64,000 nucleotides of DNA from Neochlamydia sp. AcF84 (GTDB taxonomy: Bacteria > Chlamydiota > Chlamydiia > Chlamydiales > Parachlamydiaceae). The position numbers were made by a program, and so were the translations under genes. Below the pieces are notes generated by a model. That model was not told where the DNA came from. It searched no databases and saw only the letters and a list, made by a program, of their open reading frames with translations. The stretch lies in contig NZ_VJOT01000021.1 of the NCBI RefSeq assembly GCF_011087585.1, positions 62,001-126,000 on the forward strand. The letters are read 5' to 3'. Below, in pieces: positions 1 through 9,297 of the stretch. How positions within the stretch are numbered: position 1 is the first letter of the stretch; each line of letters opens with the position of its first letter.

Positions 1-176
1 TAAACGTCAATATTACCTGTTTTGGGATGAATAGTCACAGTAACATTTGAGGCTCCGCTAATACTTTTACGGGCGGCGGCACGAAGAGATTCTTCTATGG
101 CGCTGATTACGATTTCTCGCTTAATGCCTTTTTCTCTTTCTAGGTACTCAAAAATAGCTATGAGATCTTTATTCAT
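1..176 (-). CDS. nusA: Transcription termination/antitermination factor NusA (N-terminal part)
   Basis: The reverse strand from an ATG at 176 reads MNKDLIAIFEYLEREKGIKR and continues through IEESLRAAARKS to the window edge. This matches the start of the NusA N-terminal domain, which binds RNA polymerase near the RNA exit channel. Only 58 codons are visible, so the S1 and KH domains lie outside. It sits downstream of rpsA on the same strand, the rpsA-nusA order known in chlamydiae. A palindrome at 275-306 lies between the two genes, so co-transcription is uncertain. Confidence 0.85.
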   Translation of the reverse strand, partial: MNKDLIAIFEYLEREKGIKREIVISAIEESLRAAARKSISGASNVTVTIHPKTGNIDV

Positions 177-274
177 CGTTTTTTTTGCCTCAAATTCTTA
201 AGATAGGAATTATATATTAAAGAAGATTTGTAAAGCAACTTACAAGAGGGTATTTTATCTATGTAAGGTGTGTT

Positions 275-306
275 AATCGGTAGAAAAGCTAGCTTTTCTA
301 CCGATT
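275..306 (-). terminator. Perfect 32-nt palindrome between rpsA and nusA, probable terminator
   Basis: Two 16-nt arms (275-290 and 291-306) are exact reverse complements with no spacer. The left arm begins AATCGGTAGAAAAGCT. The palindrome starts 22 nt downstream of the rpsA stop. RNA would form a strong hairpin, but no U run follows in the rpsA direction, so it may act as a terminator, a processing site or a dyad for a protein. Confidence 0.5.
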
Positions 307-327
307 GAATGCGAGTCAGAAGGTATT

Positions 328-2070
328 CTAATCTTCGCTATCTTCTCTATCTTTTTCAGAAGATTTCTTTTTGCGCTTATTGGAAGTTAAAATGATGTCG
401 TCATGACTGGTGTGATTTTGATCAATTAAATATTCCTTGATAGAAAGAGCAATCTTTTTATGCTCAGGATCTAATTTAATCACCTTAGCTGTTACATCAT
501 CGCCTTTAGAAACAACATCTTCAACTTTGCCGAAGGCCTGATCAGATAATTCAGTGACATGGATGAGTCCTTCTATACCGCTATCGAGTTCTACAAAAGC
601 TCCAAAGGCAGTAATTTTAGTTACTTTTCCTTTAACTAAAGATCCCACTGGCATCGTTTTCTCAATACTTTCCCAAGGGTTATTACTTAATTGCTTAACA
701 CCTAAAGTAATTTTCTTGCTATCTCGATCAACGGATAAGATGCAGGCATCTACGACATCGCCTTTACGGAGAACCTCGGAAGGGTGGGAGACTTTTTTAA
801 TCCAGCTTAGATCTGAAATATGTATTAATCCCTCTACTCCTGGTTCTAATTCGACAAAAGCGCCATAGTTAGTTAAGCTGCGGATTTCTGCTTTCACGTT
901 AGTACCCACTGGATATCTTCTCTCCACATCGTCCCAAGGGTTATGTTCAGCTTGTTTAATTCCTAAAGAAATTTTCCCTTCTTCTTTTTGTACCGAAAGA
1001 ACTACAGCTTCCACATCATCACCTTTTTTGACCACTTCGCTAGGATCGGTGACGTTTTTTACCCATGACATTTCTGACACATGAATAAGGCCTTCAATAC
1101 CTGGCTCAATTTCAATAAAGGCACCATAAGGGAGCAAGTTAACAATCTTACCTTTCACACGCGTTCCAGGTGGGTATTTTTGCTCGATTTGATCCCAAGG
1201 ATTAGATTCTTTTTGCTTTAAGCCTAAAGCTACACGACCTTTTTCGCGATCGACGCTTAAAATCATCACTTCTAGTTTTTGCCCCAGTTGGACCATTTCA
1301 GAAGGATGCTTAATACGTTTCCAAGTCATATCCGTAATATGCAATAGTCCATCAATGCCATCGAGGTCAAGGAAAACCCCGAAATCGGTAATGTTTTTAA
1401 CAATCCCATCGCGCACATCACCTTCTTTAATATTTTCCAAAAGCTCAGCCTTTTTAGAAATTCTTTCAGCTTCTAAAAGCTCACGTCTGGAGACGACTAC
1501 GTTCTTACGTTCAATATTAATCTTAAGGATCTTAAATTCATATGTCTTGCCGAGATATTCATCGAGGTTTTTAATGCGCTTGTTATCGATCTGAGAGCCA
1601 GGTAAGAATGCTTCCATCCCAATATCAACCATTAAGCCACCTTTAACTTTACGGAGGACGCGGCCCTTGACAATCGAACCTTCTTCGCAATGTTCCAGAA
1701 TATATTCCCATTGACGCATTCTTTCGGCTTTTTCACGAGAGAGAACAATCTGCCCATTATCATCTTCAGCTTGGTCAAGAAGCACTTCGACTTCCCCATC
1801 TAATACCACATTTGAAGGATCAGAAAATTCCTCAATAGGGACTAGACCCTCTGATTTTAAGCCTACATCTACGACAACATGATCTTTTGTAATTTCGACA
1901 ATCCTTCCTTTGAGGATAGTTCCTGGGATCAATGCAGTGCTGTCTTCAACGTTATTATTGGATGACTGACCCTCCAATAAAGCTTTAAAAAGTTCTGCAT
2001 CTGTTTGCTGGTAAGAGACATCATCGACGATCTTGCTCTCATTCCAGGTGTGTTGGGGGTTTTTAGACAT
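328..2070 (-). CDS. rpsA: 30S ribosomal protein S1
   Basis: The 580-residue product carries six S1 RNA-binding repeats, at roughly residues 47-115, 132-198, 218-287, 303-372, 390-459 and 477-547. The last four share the pattern GxxVxGxVxxxxxxGAFVELxxGIEGLIH. In the ribosome S1 recruits mRNA to the 30S platform. The length is close to chlamydial S1 (about 570) and six-domain proteobacterial S1 (about 557). The C-terminal tail (about residues 550-580) is lysine- and glutamate-rich. It is transcribed toward nusA, and the start at 2070 is followed by a typical acidic N-terminus. A 250-nt gap separates it from queD. Confidence 0.96.
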   Translation of the reverse strand: MSKNPQHTWNESKIVDDVSYQQTDAELFKALLEGQSSNNNVEDSTALIPGTILKGRIVEITKDHVVVDVGLKSEGLVPIEEFSDPSNVVLDGEVEVLLDQAEDDNGQIVLSREKAERMRQWEYILEHCEEGSIVKGRVLRKVKGGLMVDIGMEAFLPGSQIDNKRIKNLDEYLGKTYEFKILKINIERKNVVVSRRELLEAERISKKAELLENIKEGDVRDGIVKNITDFGVFLDLDGIDGLLHITDMTWKRIKHPSEMVQLGQKLEVMILSVDREKGRVALGLKQKESNPWDQIEQKYPPGTRVKGKIVNLLPYGAFIEIEPGIEGLIHVSEMSWVKNVTDPSEVVKKGDDVEAVVLSVQKEEGKISLGIKQAEHNPWDDVERRYPVGTNVKAEIRSLTNYGAFVELEPGVEGLIHISDLSWIKKVSHPSEVLRKGDVVDACILSVDRDSKKITLGVKQLSNNPWESIEKTMPVGSLVKGKVTKITAFGAFVELDSGIEGLIHVTELSDQAFGKVEDVVSKGDDVTAKVIKLDPEHKKIALSIKEYLIDQNHTSHDDIILTSNKRKKKSSEKDREDSED

Positions 2071-2320
2071 TTAAAGGTTACTCCTATTTTTCATACTAAT
2101 GGAGTAAAGATATCAGATGTGAAAGAAAAATAGCAATATATAAAACTGAAGTGAAAACAGGAGAGGGCAGGAAAGGAAATAAGGATAAAACCGAATTGAG
2201 AGAATATATAGAATGCTTATTTAATTTAATAAATTTTTTTTCATCAAATATGCTCTTCATTAAAGATGCTTCAGAATGAAATTAACGCGTAGCTATCTAG
2301 ATCACTTGGAAAAAAAACGT

Positions 2321-2686
2321 TTATATCCAGTAAGTCGCTTTTGAAGAGGCCGTTTCATAAAGGGTGATAGCATACAGCTCGGGTAGTATAGGCTTAAGAT
2401 AATCATAAATCCATTTGCACACAAATTCTACAGTCGTAGAATCTGACTGTAGGGTCTCATTCAAGCACTGATGATCTAAATATTTTTTTATCATAGGCTG
2501 GACAAGATCAGTAAGATCCTGAAAATCTATTACCATATTTTTCTTGGGCCCCTCTTTTTGTAAAAACTCCTTTCGAATAATGACATGGAGACTATAGGAG
2601 TGGCCATGCATACTTTTGCATTTACCATCATGATGGCTTAAAAAATGAGCCGCTTCAAAATAAAAAATTTTTTCTAATTCATGCAT
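2321..2686 (-). CDS. queD: 6-carboxytetrahydropterin synthase (QueD/PTPS family)
   Basis: This 121-residue protein has the signature of the pyruvoyl-tetrahydropterin synthase family. His14 (in FEAAHFL), His27 and His29 (in CKSMHGHSY) would bind zinc, and Cys23 is the expected catalytic cysteine. MVIDFQDL, DHQCLNE and TLYETASSKATY match the remaining conserved blocks. QueD makes 6-carboxy-5,6,7,8-tetrahydropterin from dihydroneopterin triphosphate, the first committed step to the queuosine precursor preQ0. A queG homologue at 11469-12389 supports a queuosine role over biopterin synthesis. It is divergent from the aspartokinase at 2804. Confidence 0.85.
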   Translation of the reverse strand: MHELEKIFYFEAAHFLSHHDGKCKSMHGHSYSLHVIIRKEFLQKEGPKKNMVIDFQDLTDLVQPMIKKYLDHQCLNETLQSDSTTVEFVCKWIYDYLKPILPELYAITLYETASSKATYWI

Positions 2687-2803
2687 CTTGCTTCATTTGC
2701 CTTTGGAATATAAGGATTTAAATTGACAGATGGGAAGGCTTTTTTTTATAAGTAATTCAAGCTTATCAGAAAAAAAATAATAAAAAAGTAAAAAACTACT
2801 CCT

Positions 2804-3589
2804 ATGCAGACACTTGTAATGAAATTTGGGGGGGCAGCAGTAGCTACTGCTGAGCATTTTTCCTATATAGCCGATCTTATCATTTCGCGAAAAAAAGATT
2901 TTCAACGTCTTGTAGTCGTAGTAAGTGCGATGGGAAAAACCACCGATCATTTGATTGCATTAGCTAAGCAAGTTAACCCTGACCCTCCTCGCCGAGAATA
3001 CGACATGCTAGTGACCGTAGGCGAAAGGATAAGCTGTTCTTTGCTTGCAATGGCCTTGGCCGCCAAAGGATGCGAGGCTTTAAGCTTCACAGGTAGCCAA
3101 TCAGGAATTATTACTTGTTCAAGGCATACGGAAGCAAGAATTATCGATGTGCGGCCTACGCGTGTTTTGCCCTTGCTAGATTCTGGGAAAATCGTTATTG
3201 TAGCAGGATTCCAAGGGGTAAGTAGATTAGGAGAGATTACTACTTTAGGACGAGGTGGCTCAGATACTACAGCAGTAGCTTTAGGAGTGATTTTAAAAGC
3301 CTCCATCGTAGAGTTCTTTAAAGATGTCTCAGGAGTTTATGCAGAAGATCCTAAAAAAAACCCTCACGCAATTTTTCATTCAAAGCTTACTTATAAGCAA
3401 GCTTTAGATGTAGTTGGTAAAGGTGGAAAGATATTACATCCCCGTTGTATAGAATTAGCCTATAAGAATTATTTGCCCTTAAAGATAAGATCTTTTAAGA
3501 CATATGGTTTGGAAGAGAATGAAAGGTGCACAATAATTTTTGAAGATTCTTGCCAGCCGGATAAGCATTTGTTTGAAGATGAAACTTAA
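2804..3589 (+). CDS. lysC: Aspartokinase, catalytic domain only
   Basis: The product is 261 residues and covers only the amino-acid-kinase domain. Landmarks are KFGGAAVA (residues 7-14), VTVGERIS, TLGRGGSDTTAVAL and KDVSGVYAEDP. Usual LysC proteins are 400-450 residues and end in two ACT domains that sense lysine or threonine; these are absent, so classical feedback inhibition is unlikely. The N-terminal motif is normally KFGGTSVA, and here Thr-Ser is replaced by Ala-Ala. The reaction would be ATP-dependent phosphorylation of aspartate, leading to lysine and diaminopimelate. A 641-residue unknown gene starts 28 nt downstream on the same strand. Confidence 0.8.
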   Translation: MQTLVMKFGGAAVATAEHFSYIADLIISRKKDFQRLVVVVSAMGKTTDHLIALAKQVNPDPPRREYDMLVTVGERISCSLLAMALAAKGCEALSFTGSQSGIITCSRHTEARIIDVRPTRVLPLLDSGKIVIVAGFQGVSRLGEITTLGRGGSDTTAVALGVILKASIVEFFKDVSGVYAEDPKKNPHAIFHSKLTYKQALDVVGKGGKILHPRCIELAYKNYLPLKIRSFKTYGLEENERCTIIFEDSCQPDKHLFEDET

Positions 3590-3617
3590 CAATACATGCC
3601 TATAAGTAGCTTAAATC

Positions 3618-5543
3618 ATGCAAGATAATGAGTGTTTTCCCGAAATAAAGATTCATGTTGAGGATCAAGATAATGACATAGGTATACATCTATTCAAAGA
3701 AGCTATTCATAGCATATTGAAGAAAATTATTCCTCTAAATTTTTTCAAAAATAAGAGTTATGAAAGTGAATTTCCCATTGTTAAGACTTTAGTTTCAAAT
3801 CAGGCCCCTGGCTATCTAACCTTTTATTATTTTGGCAAATCTCAGGAACATACTCTAAAGTTCTTTATCGAAATGCTTTCGAATTGGCTAGTGCCAGGGC
3901 GACGTTTAAATCAATCGATGATATTTTCTTCTGAGTTTAGCATTCCTTCTCTAAGCCCCTTAGTTTACCGATTATTCAAAGTGGTCATCCATCTTGATTT
4001 AGTTTCCGATGTAGAGCAGATCCAAGCTAATTTACCTATTATCGAAGCAGAAATCCGCTTAGGAATGGATTCTTCTTATTATGCTAAAAGAATTTTAGAA
4101 ATTAAAGGCTTAAGCATTGATGCTAAAACAGCTCTTATCCAAGAAAATATTGCCTATTTGATTGAGCGTAAACCTCAGTTTTTTGATTTTGATTTGCTGA
4201 CAGAGATGCAACATGTGTTGGTAATATGTCACGATGATTTTAAATCTCAACGAAGTAGCCGCCATCTTAGTCGCATTATCTGCATTCAATATCTTTTTAG
4301 AAGATATCTTTTCGATCGACTTCAAATTCAAAATAAAAGGCATTTCTTCTTGAAAATATTTAAAACCTATTTGCGCGACCAAGAGCAAAATAAGCAGGTT
4401 TTAGGGATTATCGTTGGCTTTAATTTTTTAAGAGAAAAAGAAATTTTTGATAAACGGCATTTAATTCGAGCGATCCAAAATCATATTCCCAACGCCCTTA
4501 TGGTAGAAAATTCTTTTATCGATAATCGGCGCTCTCCAGAAAATTTTTGTACTGTCTACATAGAAATAGAAAAAAGTATGGGAGAGAAATTTACCCACCA
4601 GGAAGTCTCTCAACTACGTAAAACTCTGCCTATAGATTTGCTAGATAGCATTGAACATATAGTGCATCCTATCTTCATGCCACGCAACGAAGAAGAGATT
4701 ATGCGTAACATCTTTAGCTTAAGTAGCCAAGTTAAATTTGTACGAGACTTACCTCAAGTCATCATTAATTTTGACGAGCAAACCTACTCCAAATTGGTGT
4801 TTACTATCATTGTGGTCAGAGTGGTTGAGCCTAGTGGCGCTTCCATAAAAGAACTCTTTGATAAAAGTGAAACTTTTCTAGATTATACCCATGATCGTTG
4901 TAAAACTTTAGGATACTTGCGAGGAAAGCATAGTAAAGAAGCCACAGTATTTACTGTAAAGATTTCAAAAGATGATTTCATTAGACGAGATAATTCTATT
5001 GATCTAAATAAAGCCCGCCAAAGTGTAGTTTTTGAATTGCTAAGAATTTTAGGGGAATTTAGAGATTTTAATGGAGGAATGATCTCAAAACAGAATGAAC
5101 TTCTAGCCGAGCTAAAAGCGCTCCTTGAAGAAGAGACGGATTTGAATGAATTGTTATTAGAAAATTTCTTCTTTTCTATTACTCCTATAGTCATGCGTAC
5201 CGTTTTAGAGGCAGAAACTTTAAAAATGTTTTTTAGCTTGCTAAGAGAAACAATCGAGGAAGAAATAGTGCCACCTCTCTCTTATCATGTGAAAACATTG
5301 GCCAAGACGCCTTATATATATGTAATAGTGAAATCTGAAGAGCGTTTAAACCGGGAAGATTTAGCTCAAGCTTTAAATGTTTTACAAGCTAAATCCTCAG
5401 AAATTGCCACTGCTTACATGCAGGTGCATGAGATCAATTATAATTGTTATCTTTACCGCTGCTTGGATGGAAAGCGGCAAAAATTATTTGGCTCAATTAT
5501 TCAAAAGGCAGTCGTCAACATGTTTGATAATAAAGTCTCCTAA
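3618..5543 (+). CDS. Unknown 641-residue protein, probably chlamydia-restricted
   Basis: I do not recognise this protein. It is a long intact reading frame rich in Leu, Ile, Lys and Glu, with no signal peptide, no obvious membrane segment and no Walker or zinc motif. The middle (about residues 200-260) is basic and aromatic. An acidic, helix-prone stretch (LLAELKALLEEETDLNELLLE) lies around residues 492-512. It begins 28 nt after the aspartokinase stop and probably shares its transcript. No clear Shine-Dalgarno precedes the ATG at 3618. A conserved chlamydial hypothetical is the most likely class. Confidence 0.75.
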   Translation: MQDNECFPEIKIHVEDQDNDIGIHLFKEAIHSILKKIIPLNFFKNKSYESEFPIVKTLVSNQAPGYLTFYYFGKSQEHTLKFFIEMLSNWLVPGRRLNQSMIFSSEFSIPSLSPLVYRLFKVVIHLDLVSDVEQIQANLPIIEAEIRLGMDSSYYAKRILEIKGLSIDAKTALIQENIAYLIERKPQFFDFDLLTEMQHVLVICHDDFKSQRSSRHLSRIICIQYLFRRYLFDRLQIQNKRHFFLKIFKTYLRDQEQNKQVLGIIVGFNFLREKEIFDKRHLIRAIQNHIPNALMVENSFIDNRRSPENFCTVYIEIEKSMGEKFTHQEVSQLRKTLPIDLLDSIEHIVHPIFMPRNEEEIMRNIFSLSSQVKFVRDLPQVIINFDEQTYSKLVFTIIVVRVVEPSGASIKELFDKSETFLDYTHDRCKTLGYLRGKHSKEATVFTVKISKDDFIRRDNSIDLNKARQSVVFELLRILGEFRDFNGGMISKQNELLAELKALLEEETDLNELLLENFFFSITPIVMRTVLEAETLKMFFSLLRETIEEEIVPPLSYHVKTLAKTPYIYVIVKSEERLNREDLAQALNVLQAKSSEIATAYMQVHEINYNCYLYRCLDGKRQKLFGSIIQKAVVNMFDNKVS

Positions 5544-5881
5544 GCTTTAAGTTTAATCCCTTATTTTGAGTTTCAAACGGGGACATAGTGAGTTTTGGCT
5601 TTAAAATTTTTGAATAAAGTTTGTATAAAGGCTTAAGAGGTTTTCTGGGTGGCCTTAAGAGAGGAAACTGGCAATAAGGCAAGCGACCAAGAAGAAAATT
5701 TATATACTTTGTTAGCATTCTTTAACTTAAGCATTAAAGGGATAGCGAGAAGGGATTTAAGTAGAGCTCTTTAGCTACCCGCACTTTTAACAGCCAGTGA
5801 TCACCTAGGGATTGTATTACTTGACAAGCTCGTGTTGCTTAAGCTAACCTCTCTACACATAATTTTGACCAGGCATTAACA

Positions 5882-6592
5882 ATGACAAAAACAAACCCAA
5901 TAAAAGTGGCTGCCTCTATTTTAGCAGGTGACTTTGGCTACTTGGCAGATACGGCTAAGAAAATTGAGGACTCGGGGGCAGACTCTTTGCATATCGATAT
6001 TATGGATGGAAATTTTGTGCCCAATTTAACGATGGGGCCACAAGCTGTTGCTGCTATTAATCGTGCTACGAATATGTTCTTAGATGTCCATTTAATGGTT
6101 TATCATCCCTTTGATTATATCGAACGTTTTGTGGAAGCAGGTGCAGACAACATTACTATCCACTTCGAGGCTACCGAAGATGTAGATGAAACTTTGGAAT
6201 ATATTCGTAAGTGCAATATTAAGGCAGGCCTAGCTTTTTGTCCTGAGACGTCGGCCTCTATGATTCCTAAATATTTGAATAAGTGTGACCTTATCTTGCT
6301 TATGACTGTTCATCCAGGTTTTGGGGGGCAAGAATTTATGCCTGAAGTTCTAGAAAAAATAAGCTTTACGCGTGAATGCTTGACTAAACTTGATATTTGC
6401 CAAGGGGGGATGACTGCTAAGAAAGATTCTCCTGAAAAGCTACCTCCTTTCGATATTCAAGTCGATGGAGGAATTGCTCCAGAAACTGCTAAGTTATGCG
6501 TAAAAGCAGGAGCTAACATCTTAGTGGCAGGAACATTTTTATTTAAGAGCCCTAATATGCATGAGGGAGTAAATAGCTTACGCGGCCTTTGA
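5882..6592 (+). CDS. rpe: Ribulose-phosphate 3-epimerase
   Basis: The 236-residue TIM-barrel enzyme interconverts ribulose-5-phosphate and xylulose-5-phosphate in the pentose phosphate pathway. Family blocks are clear: ASILAGDFGYL near residue 12, HIDIMDGNFVPNLTMGP near residue 37, DVHLMV, MTVHPGFGGQEF, and VDGGIAPETA followed by GANILVAGTFLF. The His and Asp residues of HIDIMDG and VDGG would bind the divalent metal. A short insertion (GGMTAKKDSPEKLPP) lies before the VDGG block. It heads the run rpe-efp-accB-accC, the order I recall from Chlamydia, but a 268-nt gap separates it from efp. Confidence 0.95.
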   Translation: MTKTNPIKVAASILAGDFGYLADTAKKIEDSGADSLHIDIMDGNFVPNLTMGPQAVAAINRATNMFLDVHLMVYHPFDYIERFVEAGADNITIHFEATEDVDETLEYIRKCNIKAGLAFCPETSASMIPKYLNKCDLILLMTVHPGFGGQEFMPEVLEKISFTRECLTKLDICQGGMTAKKDSPEKLPPFDIQVDGGIAPETAKLCVKAGANILVAGTFLFKSPNMHEGVNSLRGL

Positions 6593-6860
6593 GAGATCTA
6601 ATAAATTTTTTTATTTTCGGGTATCCGCAAGTTTGTTTTTAGTAGATATAAAAAGTTTTACTCCCTCTTTTTTATCGCATTGTGAAAAATAAGCAGTTTG
6701 CCTTTGAAAGTTTCTATAAAGGCGCTCTTAAGGCTTTATAGGCTGGGAAAAATAAATTTTTTTTAAAGTTTTGTCTCTATTTTTCTCTTTGACATTTGAG
6801 CCCTAGTTTCTTAATATGTCAAGGATAGCTTAAATTTTTTACTGAAGGACAGAAACGTCT

Positions 6861-7418
6861 ATGGTTATGAGTAACCAGCTAACTCCTGGAATGACAATTT
6901 CTATCAATAATAAACTTTATCGCGTGGAAACTACGGTAAAAGTGATGGTACCTAAAGGTGCACCTTTTATAAAAACAAAAATACGCGATTTATCATCTAA
7001 TGAGCTTATTGAAAAGAATTTTAAATTAAATCAATCAATTAAAGATGTTAATCTTGCAGAACGACGTCTAGAATTTCTTTATTTAGAAGGAAAAGATTAT
7101 CTTTTTTTAGATATTGAAAACCTTAATCAAATTTTAATTCCTCAACATATTATAGGCAATAGCATCAACTACTTGAAAGAAGGCGTAGAAGTTAAAGCTT
7201 CTTTTTTTGGTGAAACTATTTTTGCTGTAGAGCTACCTCAGTTTTTAGAATTGATGGTTGCAAAAGTGGAGGGAGGAGAAAATAAATCTATATTAGCAAA
7301 TGCTTCTAAGGCTGCTCTATTAGAGACTGGAGCTAAAATTGAAGTTCCACCATTTATCGAAGCAGGTGATATCATAAAAATAGACACGCGTTCATACGAA
7401 TACATACAGAGGGTATAG
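6861..7418 (+). CDS. efp: Translation elongation factor P
   Basis: The 185-residue protein has the three beta-barrel domains of EF-P, which enters the ribosomal E site and relieves stalling at polyproline. Lys32 in MVPKGAPF is at the tip position modified in other bacteria (PGKG in E. coli). The C-terminus IIKIDTRSYEYIQRV matches the family end. Two in-frame ATGs exist, at 6861 and 6867. AAGGA at 6845-6849 is 11 nt before the first and 17 nt before the second, so 6861 was chosen. Chlamydiae often carry two efp genes; this is the copy beside accB. Confidence 0.93.
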   Translation: MVMSNQLTPGMTISINNKLYRVETTVKVMVPKGAPFIKTKIRDLSSNELIEKNFKLNQSIKDVNLAERRLEFLYLEGKDYLFLDIENLNQILIPQHIIGNSINYLKEGVEVKASFFGETIFAVELPQFLELMVAKVEGGENKSILANASKAALLETGAKIEVPPFIEAGDIIKIDTRSYEYIQRV

Positions 7419-7431
7419 GGAGGATTGTTGC

Positions 7432-7923
7432 GTGGAGCTAAAGCAGATAAAGGAATTGATGGGGGCGATGGGACGTACGGGAACCAAACGCGTAACTATC
7501 AAAAAAGAAGGCTTTGAAATTGAGATTGAAAGATATGATGGGGGAACAATGAAGGTTCCCGAGTCAATGTTTGAGTCGTCAGAAGAAACTTTTAATAAAA
7601 CAGACGAAGCCTTGCGGCGGGCAAATATTAGTGTGGCTTCTTTGGCAGTACCTCCGGGTCAAGCGGTAGAACATAAGGAAGATGCAAATACATTTTTTGT
7701 CACTTCGCCCATGGTAGGAACATTTTATAATACACCTTCTCCTGAAGAACCTCCTTTTGTTAAAGTGGGTAGTAAAATTGATAAAAATAGCGTAGTCTGC
7801 ATTATAGAAGCTATGAAAGTAATGAATGAAATCAAAGCTGGAGCAACAGGAACGGTGGCGGAAGTGCTAGTAGAAAACGGACATCCTGTAGAATTTGGAA
7901 CAAAACTCTTTCGAATTACGTAG
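7432..7923 (+). CDS. accB: Biotin carboxyl carrier protein of acetyl-CoA carboxylase
   Basis: The 163-residue protein has the usual helical N-terminus, a Pro/Glu-rich linker and a C-terminal biotinyl domain. The biotinylation site is Lys129 in IIEAMKVMNEI. The domain begins at SPMVGTFYNTPSPEEPPF. The start codon is GTG, preceded by a strong AGGGAGG site just after the efp stop, so efp and accB are coupled 13 nt apart. It carries CO2 between AccC and the carboxyltransferase in fatty acid synthesis. Confidence 0.95.
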   Translation: MELKQIKELMGAMGRTGTKRVTIKKEGFEIEIERYDGGTMKVPESMFESSEETFNKTDEALRRANISVASLAVPPGQAVEHKEDANTFFVTSPMVGTFYNTPSPEEPPFVKVGSKIDKNSVVCIIEAMKVMNEIKAGATGTVAEVLVENGHPVEFGTKLFRIT

Positions 7924-7932
7924 TATTGAAAT

Positions 7933-9297
7933 ATGCAAAAAGTTCTTATTGCTAACCGAGGCGAAATTGCCGTTAGGATTATCCGTGCTTGTCACGATTT
8001 AGGCTTACAAACAGTAGCAGTTTATTCGCAAGCAGACGCCGAGGCTCTGCATGTGTTGCATGCCGATGAAGCCATTTGTATCGGCGAAGCTCCTGCTGCT
8101 AAATCTTATCTTAAGATCTCCAATATCCTCTCTGCTTGTGAAATAACAGGAGCAGATGCCATACATCCAGGCTATGGTTTTTTAAGCGAAAATGCTAATT
8201 TTGCTTCCATTTGCGAAAGTTGCGGCTTAAATTTCATCGGGCCTGCTCCTGCTTCGATTACGTTGTTAGGAGATAAAGCTAAGGCTAAGGCCACGGCAAA
8301 AAAGGCGGGCTGTCCTGTTATTCCTGGCTCCGAGGGAGTTGTAAGCGATCTAAAAGAGGGCCTAGAAGTAGCCAAGGAGATTGGCTACCCGATCTTCATT
8401 AAAGCTGTATCAGGAGGAGGGGGGAAAGGAATACGCATTGCTTATAGTGAAGAAGAATTCATACGCCTTTTTCCTGCTGCACGTGCTGAGGCAGATGCAA
8501 GCTTTAGTAATCCTGATGTCTACCTGGAGAAGATGATCGTTGATCCTCGGCATATTGAAGTCCAAGTTATTGGGGATAAATATGGCAACTACATTCACCT
8601 TGGAGAGAGAGATTGTTCTATCCAAAGGCGTCGTCAAAAACTTATTGAAGAGGCCCCTAGCCCACTATTAAATAGCAAACTGAGACAAAAAATTGGCCAA
8701 GCAGCGATTAGTGTTGTTAAAGAGGCTAATTATCATTCGGTAGCTACTGTTGAATTTCTATTGGATGCTAATCATCGTTTCTATTTTATGGAAGTAAATA
8801 CAAGGATTCAGGTAGAACATACGGTGACTGAGGAGCTAACAGGAGTGGATCTTCTTGGAGAGCAACTAAGTGTAGCCATGGGTAATAAACTGAGGTATGC
8901 CCAAGAAGAGGTTAACTTTAAGGGGCATGTCATCCAGTTTCGCATCAATGCAGAAAACCCTGCCGCAAATTTTTCACCTTCCCCTGGACGGCTTGAATAT
9001 TATTTACCTCCTGGTGGTCCCCATGTTCGCGTGGATAGTGCTTGTTATTCAGGCTATCAAATTCCTCCTAATTACGACTCCATGATTGCCAAATTAATTG
9101 TCCATGGCAAAGATCGTTTAGAAGCGATAGCTATAGGCAAACGAGCCTTACGAGAGTTTCATATTGGCGGCGTAGACTCAACCATTCCTTTCCATCTCTA
9201 TATGCTTCATGACAAAAAATTCCTTCATTCCGATTTTCATCTAAGCTACATTGATGGCTTGATTGCAGAAGGGTGCTCTTTTAGCCTAGAAGAGTAA
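7933..9297 (+). CDS. accC: Biotin carboxylase subunit of acetyl-CoA carboxylase
   Basis: This 454-residue ATP-grasp enzyme carboxylates the biotin on AccB. Visible blocks are VLIANRGEIAVRI at the N-terminus, HPGYGFLSEN, the glycine loop SGGGGKGIRI, ERDCSIQRRRQKLIEEAPSP, EVNTRIQVEHTVTE and FRINAEN. The length matches bacterial AccC (about 450). It starts 9 nt after accB and is the last gene of the run. A non-coding gap of about 1.1 kb follows. Confidence 0.97.
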   Translation: MQKVLIANRGEIAVRIIRACHDLGLQTVAVYSQADAEALHVLHADEAICIGEAPAAKSYLKISNILSACEITGADAIHPGYGFLSENANFASICESCGLNFIGPAPASITLLGDKAKAKATAKKAGCPVIPGSEGVVSDLKEGLEVAKEIGYPIFIKAVSGGGGKGIRIAYSEEEFIRLFPAARAEADASFSNPDVYLEKMIVDPRHIEVQVIGDKYGNYIHLGERDCSIQRRRQKLIEEAPSPLLNSKLRQKIGQAAISVVKEANYHSVATVEFLLDANHRFYFMEVNTRIQVEHTVTEELTGVDLLGEQLSVAMGNKLRYAQEEVNFKGHVIQFRINAENPAANFSPSPGRLEYYLPPGGPHVRVDSACYSGYQIPPNYDSMIAKLIVHGKDRLEAIAIGKRALREFHIGGVDSTIPFHLYMLHDKKFLHSDFHLSYIDGLIAEGCSFSLEE

